This document shows positions 60,892 through 64,000 of a DNA stretch of 64,000 nt, one piece after another. A program made the position numbers and the translations under genes. The stretch comes from an uncultured Desulfosarcina sp. (GTDB lineage: Bacteria; Desulfobacterota; Desulfobacteria; Desulfobacterales; Desulfosarcinaceae). Location of the stretch: contig NZ_OY764190.1 of the NCBI RefSeq assembly GCF_963668215.1, positions 5,766,001 through 5,830,000 of the forward strand, read 5' to 3'. Numbering within the stretch: the stretch's first letter is position 1; every line of letters starts with the position of its first letter. The notes under the pieces are model-generated. The model made no database searches, was not told where the DNA came from, and was given only the letters and a program-made list of their open reading frames with translations.

Positions 60892-61338
60892 TCAGCGCAC
60901 GTTGAAATGGCGTTGAAGGATTCGTTTGCGATCCACGCCGCTTTTGTACTGAAAGTAGTCGGCCAGAATGGCGGCATGGTCGAAAACCAACGGATCGGGC
61001 AGGGTGTCCGGGCCGAAAACGCCGGCGTTTTTGGCATCATCCGCGGCAACGGGCTTTCCTTCGGCCGTTGCCAGAAATACCGTGGTCAGGGTGTGGTGCC
61101 TGGGGTCCCGATCCGGCCGACTGTATACATATAACAGATCCGTCAGATGGACGCTAAGGCCGGTCTCCTCGCGGGCCTCCCTGACGGCGCAGGATTCGAC
61201 GGATTCACCGTAATCGACAAATCCGCCGGGGATGGCCCATCCCAACGGTGGATTGCGGCGTTCGATCAATACGATGCCATCCTCGACTTCGATGATGATG
61301 TCGACGGTGGGCAGCGGGTTGCGGTAAGGACCGGTCAT
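60892..61338 (-). CDS. Nudix hydrolase
   Basis: 148 aa. A complete Nudix box is seen: GGFVDYGESVESCAVREA followed by REETGL, with PPLGWAIPGG before it, as in ADP-ribose and dinucleotide pyrophosphatases. It hydrolyses a nucleoside diphosphate linked to X, Mg-dependent. The ATG lies 1 nt after the cupin stop, with GGAGC, so the two are translated together. Confidence 0.9.
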   Translation of the reverse strand: MTGPYRNPLPTVDIIIEVEDGIVLIERRNPPLGWAIPGGFVDYGESVESCAVREAREETGLSVHLTDLLYVYSRPDRDPRHHTLTTVFLATAEGKPVAADDAKNAGVFGPDTLPDPLVFDHAAILADYFQYKSGVDRKRILQRHFNVR

Positions 61339-61339
61339 A

Positions 61340-61690
61340 TCACAGCTCCGGGGCTCCCGATGGAATCAGGCAGACGAAAGTCAGTTTCCCGTCCCCAACA
61401 TTTCTGATCTGATGCTCCACGTTGCCGGGAATGAAGGCTGCACTGCCGGTGGCTACCGGCAGCCAGCAGTCGCCCTGCCATACTTCCCCCTTGCCGGAAT
61501 GAAAAAAAATCTCGTGCTCCCAGTCGTGTTGGTGTCGGGGGCTGTGTCCGCCTTTGTCCAGTTCGAACACGCGCATGCAAAAATTGTCGGCGCCGTCGTC
61601 CTTGCCGATAACCACCCTGCCGGTTACCCCTTTGGCCATTTCGTTGTCGAAGCGGGTCTCCGGTACGGTGCTGTATTCAATCACTTTCAT
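61340..61690 (-). CDS. small cupin protein
   Basis: 116 aa, single cupin_2 barrel with the metal-binding pattern HSPRHQHDWEHEIFF and the second motif FIPGNVEHQIRNVG. Its role is unknown; proteins of this type bind a metal and small organic ligands. ATG 61690 with AAGGGAA. The frame is open upstream to 61936 without an RBS. It is the first gene of the cupin-Nudix pair. Confidence 0.85.
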   Translation of the reverse strand: MKVIEYSTVPETRFDNEMAKGVTGRVVIGKDDGADNFCMRVFELDKGGHSPRHQHDWEHEIFFHSGKGEVWQGDCWLPVATGSAAFIPGNVEHQIRNVGDGKLTFVCLIPSGAPEL

Positions 61691-61924
61691 GCTGAATTCC
61701 CTTCTGTGGATATTTCGTTTCGAATTACATAGAAAATTAGGAGTCTGCCGGACGGCTGTCAACCGTTTTATGAGCGCCCTTTTCCGCTCCATGGTTGATT
61801 TGCCCCGGGCGAACCGGGTTGAAAATCTGTGGATCGGTCCAACTGTCGCTTGACTATCCCGACAATTTAGGCTGGAATGGCGCCGTTTTGCTTGACCCGA
61901 TGACACCGGGGCGATGAACCGCGG

Positions 61925-61936
61925 TTGTTGCAACAA
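61925..61936. repeat. 12-bp palindrome upstream of the CoA-transferase gene
   Basis: TTGTTGCAACAA is a perfect dyad 35 bp before the ATG of the CoA-transferase/GNAT gene. It could be an operator; nothing else in the 281-bp gap stands out. Confidence 0.35.
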
Positions 61937-61971
61937 ACTGTTAATGAATTAAAATCGATAATGAGGAAAAG

Positions 61972-63912
61972 ATGGATTTAAATACAGCCTGTCCGGATAA
62001 ATTGGTGAATGCCGAAGCCGCCGTATCCAAAATTAAAAACGGCTGCCGGGTATTCATCGGCACCGGATGCGGTGAACCCCAGCATCTGATTCGAACCATG
62101 GTGGAAGACCTGAACATGCAGGACATCATGGTCTACCAGATGCTGTCATCAACCTTTGCCCGTTATGTAGACGACCCCCGATTCCTGCGCCGCTTCTCGC
62201 TCAAACTCTTTTTCATCAGCAGTTCCATGCGAAAAGCGGCGTTCGAGGGTAAAATCGACTATATCCCCACCTACCTGTCCCAGATTCCCCGATATTTCGC
62301 CAACAGGCGGATCGGCCTGGATGTGGCCCTGATCCAGGTAAGCCCGCCGGATCGCTTTGGCTACTGCAGCCTTGGGGTCTCCGTGGACATCACCCGGGCA
62401 GGCATGCAGAATGCCAAGCTGGTAATCGCCCAGGTCAACCCCCGCATGCCCCGAACCGGCGGCGACAGCTTTGTTCACATCGACGACATCGATTTTTTCG
62501 TGAAATACGAAGAGCCCCTGGTCGAGGCCCTGCCCAGCATCAAGGACAAGGAGACCGCCAGCCGCATCGGTTTTTACGTCAACCAGCTGGTGGACGACGG
62601 GGCCACTTTGCAGATCGGTTTCGGTCATCTGCCCTATGCCATTTTGCAGACCCTGACCAACAAAAACGACCTTGGCATCCACACCCAGTTGATCACCGAC
62701 GGTTTTCTGCCGCTGTTCGAGAGTAAAGTCATCAACAACAAGAAAAAGACCCTGCTGCCCGGACGGACCGTGGCTTCTCTGGCCATGGGATCGGAAAAGC
62801 TGTACCGGTATCTGGACAAAAACCCGATCTTCTATTTCCGGTCGTCGGAGTTCGTCAACGACCCCACGGTGATCGCCAGGAACGACAACCTGATCTCCAT
62901 CAGTTCGGCCCTGGAGGTGGATCTGACCGGCCAGGTGTGCAGCGACTCCATGGGGCACCTGTTTTACAGCGGCATCGGCGACCAGGTCGATTTTCTGCGC
63001 GGCAGTGCCATGTCCAAGGGGGGATTTTCCGTCATCGCCCTGCCCTCCACGGCCCAGAACGGCACGGTATCGAGAATCGTCCCCCATCTGAGCGAAGGCG
63101 CCGGTGTAGCCACCACCCGCGGCGATGTCAACTTTGTCGTCACCGAATACGGAATCGCCGAACTTTCCGGCAAAAGCATCTACCAGCGTGTCATGGAACT
63201 GGCCCAGATCGCCCACCCCAAATTCAGGGAGGAACTCATCGACGTGGCCAAGAGCCGCCACTACATCTTCGCCGATCAGCTGCCGCCGTCCCAGGACGAC
63301 CTGATTTTCATCGAAGGCTATAAAAACAGCATGACCCTGAGAGACGGCAAAACCGTGGAATTTCGACCGCTTCTGCCGTCGGACGAGTTCGCCTACCGCA
63401 ATTTTTTCTACTCCCTTCGCGAAGAGACCATTTACTTCCGGTTCTTTTATAAAATGAAGCTGTTTTCCCACGAGGTCGTTCAGAAACAGTGGGCCAGCGT
63501 GGACTATCGCAAAAACATGTCCATGATCGGGCAGGTACGCATCGGCGGGCATCAGGAACTGGTGGCCATCGGATCCTATGCCGAGGAAAGCGACACCTGT
63601 GCGGAGGTGGCGTTCGTGGTCCGCGAAGACTTCCAGGGCATGGGCATCGCCTCTTTCCTTCTGGCGGATCTGGAGCGCATCGCCAAGGAGAACCACTTCA
63701 CCTCTTTCTCGGCTTCCGTGCTGCGGGAGAATACCGCCATGATCCACGTCTTCAAAAAACGCTACCACAATGCGAAAACCAGCGTCAGCGGCGGCAGTGA
63801 CGTGAATATCCACATGGATTTCAGCGATGCCGTGGAGTATGACCCCACAAAATCCGCAAGCCCGGGCGATGCGGACGCCTGCGTCTGTCAGGAGCCGGCT
63901 GCGGATTCGTAA
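61972..63912 (+). CDS. acetyl-CoA hydrolase/transferase fused to GNAT acetyltransferase
   Basis: 646 aa. Residues about 10-435 are a class I CoA-transferase of the 4-hydroxybutyrate/acetyl-CoA hydrolase group (VFIGTGCGEPQHLI; GYCSLGVSVDITRAGMQNAK; GLHFYSG-type segment MGHLFYSGIGDQVDFLRG; catalytic Glu in FVVTEYGIAELSGKS). Residues about 465-620 are a GNAT domain (FVVREDFQGMGIASFLLADL, the acetyl-CoA loop). It exchanges CoA between short acids; the GNAT half may acetylate lysines of this or other enzymes. This fusion is common in Desulfobacterota that oxidise fatty or aromatic acids. RBS GAGGAAAAG. Confidence 0.9.
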   Translation: MDLNTACPDKLVNAEAAVSKIKNGCRVFIGTGCGEPQHLIRTMVEDLNMQDIMVYQMLSSTFARYVDDPRFLRRFSLKLFFISSSMRKAAFEGKIDYIPTYLSQIPRYFANRRIGLDVALIQVSPPDRFGYCSLGVSVDITRAGMQNAKLVIAQVNPRMPRTGGDSFVHIDDIDFFVKYEEPLVEALPSIKDKETASRIGFYVNQLVDDGATLQIGFGHLPYAILQTLTNKNDLGIHTQLITDGFLPLFESKVINNKKKTLLPGRTVASLAMGSEKLYRYLDKNPIFYFRSSEFVNDPTVIARNDNLISISSALEVDLTGQVCSDSMGHLFYSGIGDQVDFLRGSAMSKGGFSVIALPSTAQNGTVSRIVPHLSEGAGVATTRGDVNFVVTEYGIAELSGKSIYQRVMELAQIAHPKFREELIDVAKSRHYIFADQLPPSQDDLIFIEGYKNSMTLRDGKTVEFRPLLPSDEFAYRNFFYSLREETIYFRFFYKMKLFSHEVVQKQWASVDYRKNMSMIGQVRIGGHQELVAIGSYAEESDTCAEVAFVVREDFQGMGIASFLLADLERIAKENHFTSFSASVLRENTAMIHVFKKRYHNAKTSVSGGSDVNIHMDFSDAVEYDPTKSASPGDADACVCQEPAADS

Positions 63913-64000
63913 AAAAATCCGATCCTCAGACGGCGCCGTAAAAAGGTCGAGATCAAGGCTTGCGGGTCCCGAGGAAGGAGGCGTACCTAAACGTACTCCG
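63913..64000. other. right-edge non-coding sequence with partial dyad
   Basis: No gene. GGCGCCGTAAAAAGG near 63932 and GAGGCGTACCTAAACGTACTCC near the end look like parts of a dispersed extragenic repeat; the last (centre near 63990) is an imperfect GTAC-centred dyad cut by the window end. Confidence 0.35.

Noticed and set aside
62149..63813. 554-codon minus-strand frame opposite the CoA-transferase/GNAT gene
   Set aside because: Antisense shadow of a well-recognised enzyme; no domain, no RBS support.
1..64000. CRISPR arrays, tRNA or rRNA genes
   Set aside because: No regularly spaced identical repeats and no cloverleaf or rRNA-like sequence were found on reading through the window; a covariance-model scan was not possible here.

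Overview
The window is about 64 kb of GC-rich, gene-dense Gram-negative chromosome. It holds signal-peptide lipoproteins, a predicted beta-barrel, RND pumps, many PAS/HisKA/HD-GYP signalling proteins, universal stress and CBS proteins, and an acyl-CoA transferase fused to a GNAT domain. Together these suggest a Desulfobacterota (Desulfosarcina-like) bacterium. That placement is inference from gene content; there is no rRNA or other phylogenetic marker. I found no tRNA, rRNA or CRISPR array.

Left part (1-16 kb): a two-component system (114-2719) diverges from an operon for a VWA-domain protein, a PspA-like coiled-coil protein and a small membrane protein, with two inverted repeats between them. 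Next come an L,D-transpeptidase, a large MscS-type channel, a nucleotidyltransferase, a FecR / OmpA-lipoprotein / CHASE2-HD-GYP operon, a Dabb protein and a PAS hybrid kinase.

Catabolic island (16.0-31.95 kb): a FAD amine/amino-acid oxidase diverges from an IclR regulator that has a clear sigma70 promoter and a tandem 20-bp-period operator. Downstream on one strand lie a PanB-like enzyme, an unrecognised 316-aa protein, a class I aminotransferase, a DoeA/EutD-like M24 hydrolase, an Asp/Glu-racemase-like protein, an M20 amidohydrolase, a TRAP transporter (dctPQM, with an Ig-like ectodomain fused to DctM), a universal stress protein, EutB-like and EutC-like enzymes and a second DoeA/EutD-like hydrolase. 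The best reading is uptake and breakdown of ectoine, hydroxyectoine or a related N-acyl/cyclic amino-acid derivative, with non-standard enzyme choices (M20 instead of DoeB, class I instead of class III aminotransferase, PanB).

Middle part (32-50 kb): a ParB-like/RAM-domain fusion with a phosphoesterase. A TetR gene with three copies of one palindromic operator precedes an RND exporter, a LolA-like protein, a beta-barrel and a repeat lipoprotein, probably one envelope-export unit. After these come a hydrolase, a tiny HEAT protein, an RND / cyclic-nucleotide-binding / degenerate-GGDEF fusion, a PAS-LuxR regulator, a gamma-carbonic anhydrase-like protein, a DUF169 protein and a CBS protein.

Scar (50.4-53.9 kb): an IS3-family remnant sits between the 3' end of a substrate-binding-protein gene and a hybrid kinase that has lost its 5' end. 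An RpfG-like HD-GYP response regulator follows.

Right part (55-64 kb): an SRA-HNH McrA-like nuclease, a MerR-like protein, a single-chain HisH-HisF fusion of the eukaryotic HIS7 type, two CBS proteins, an Smr protein, a cupin/Nudix pair, and the CoA-transferase/GNAT fusion.
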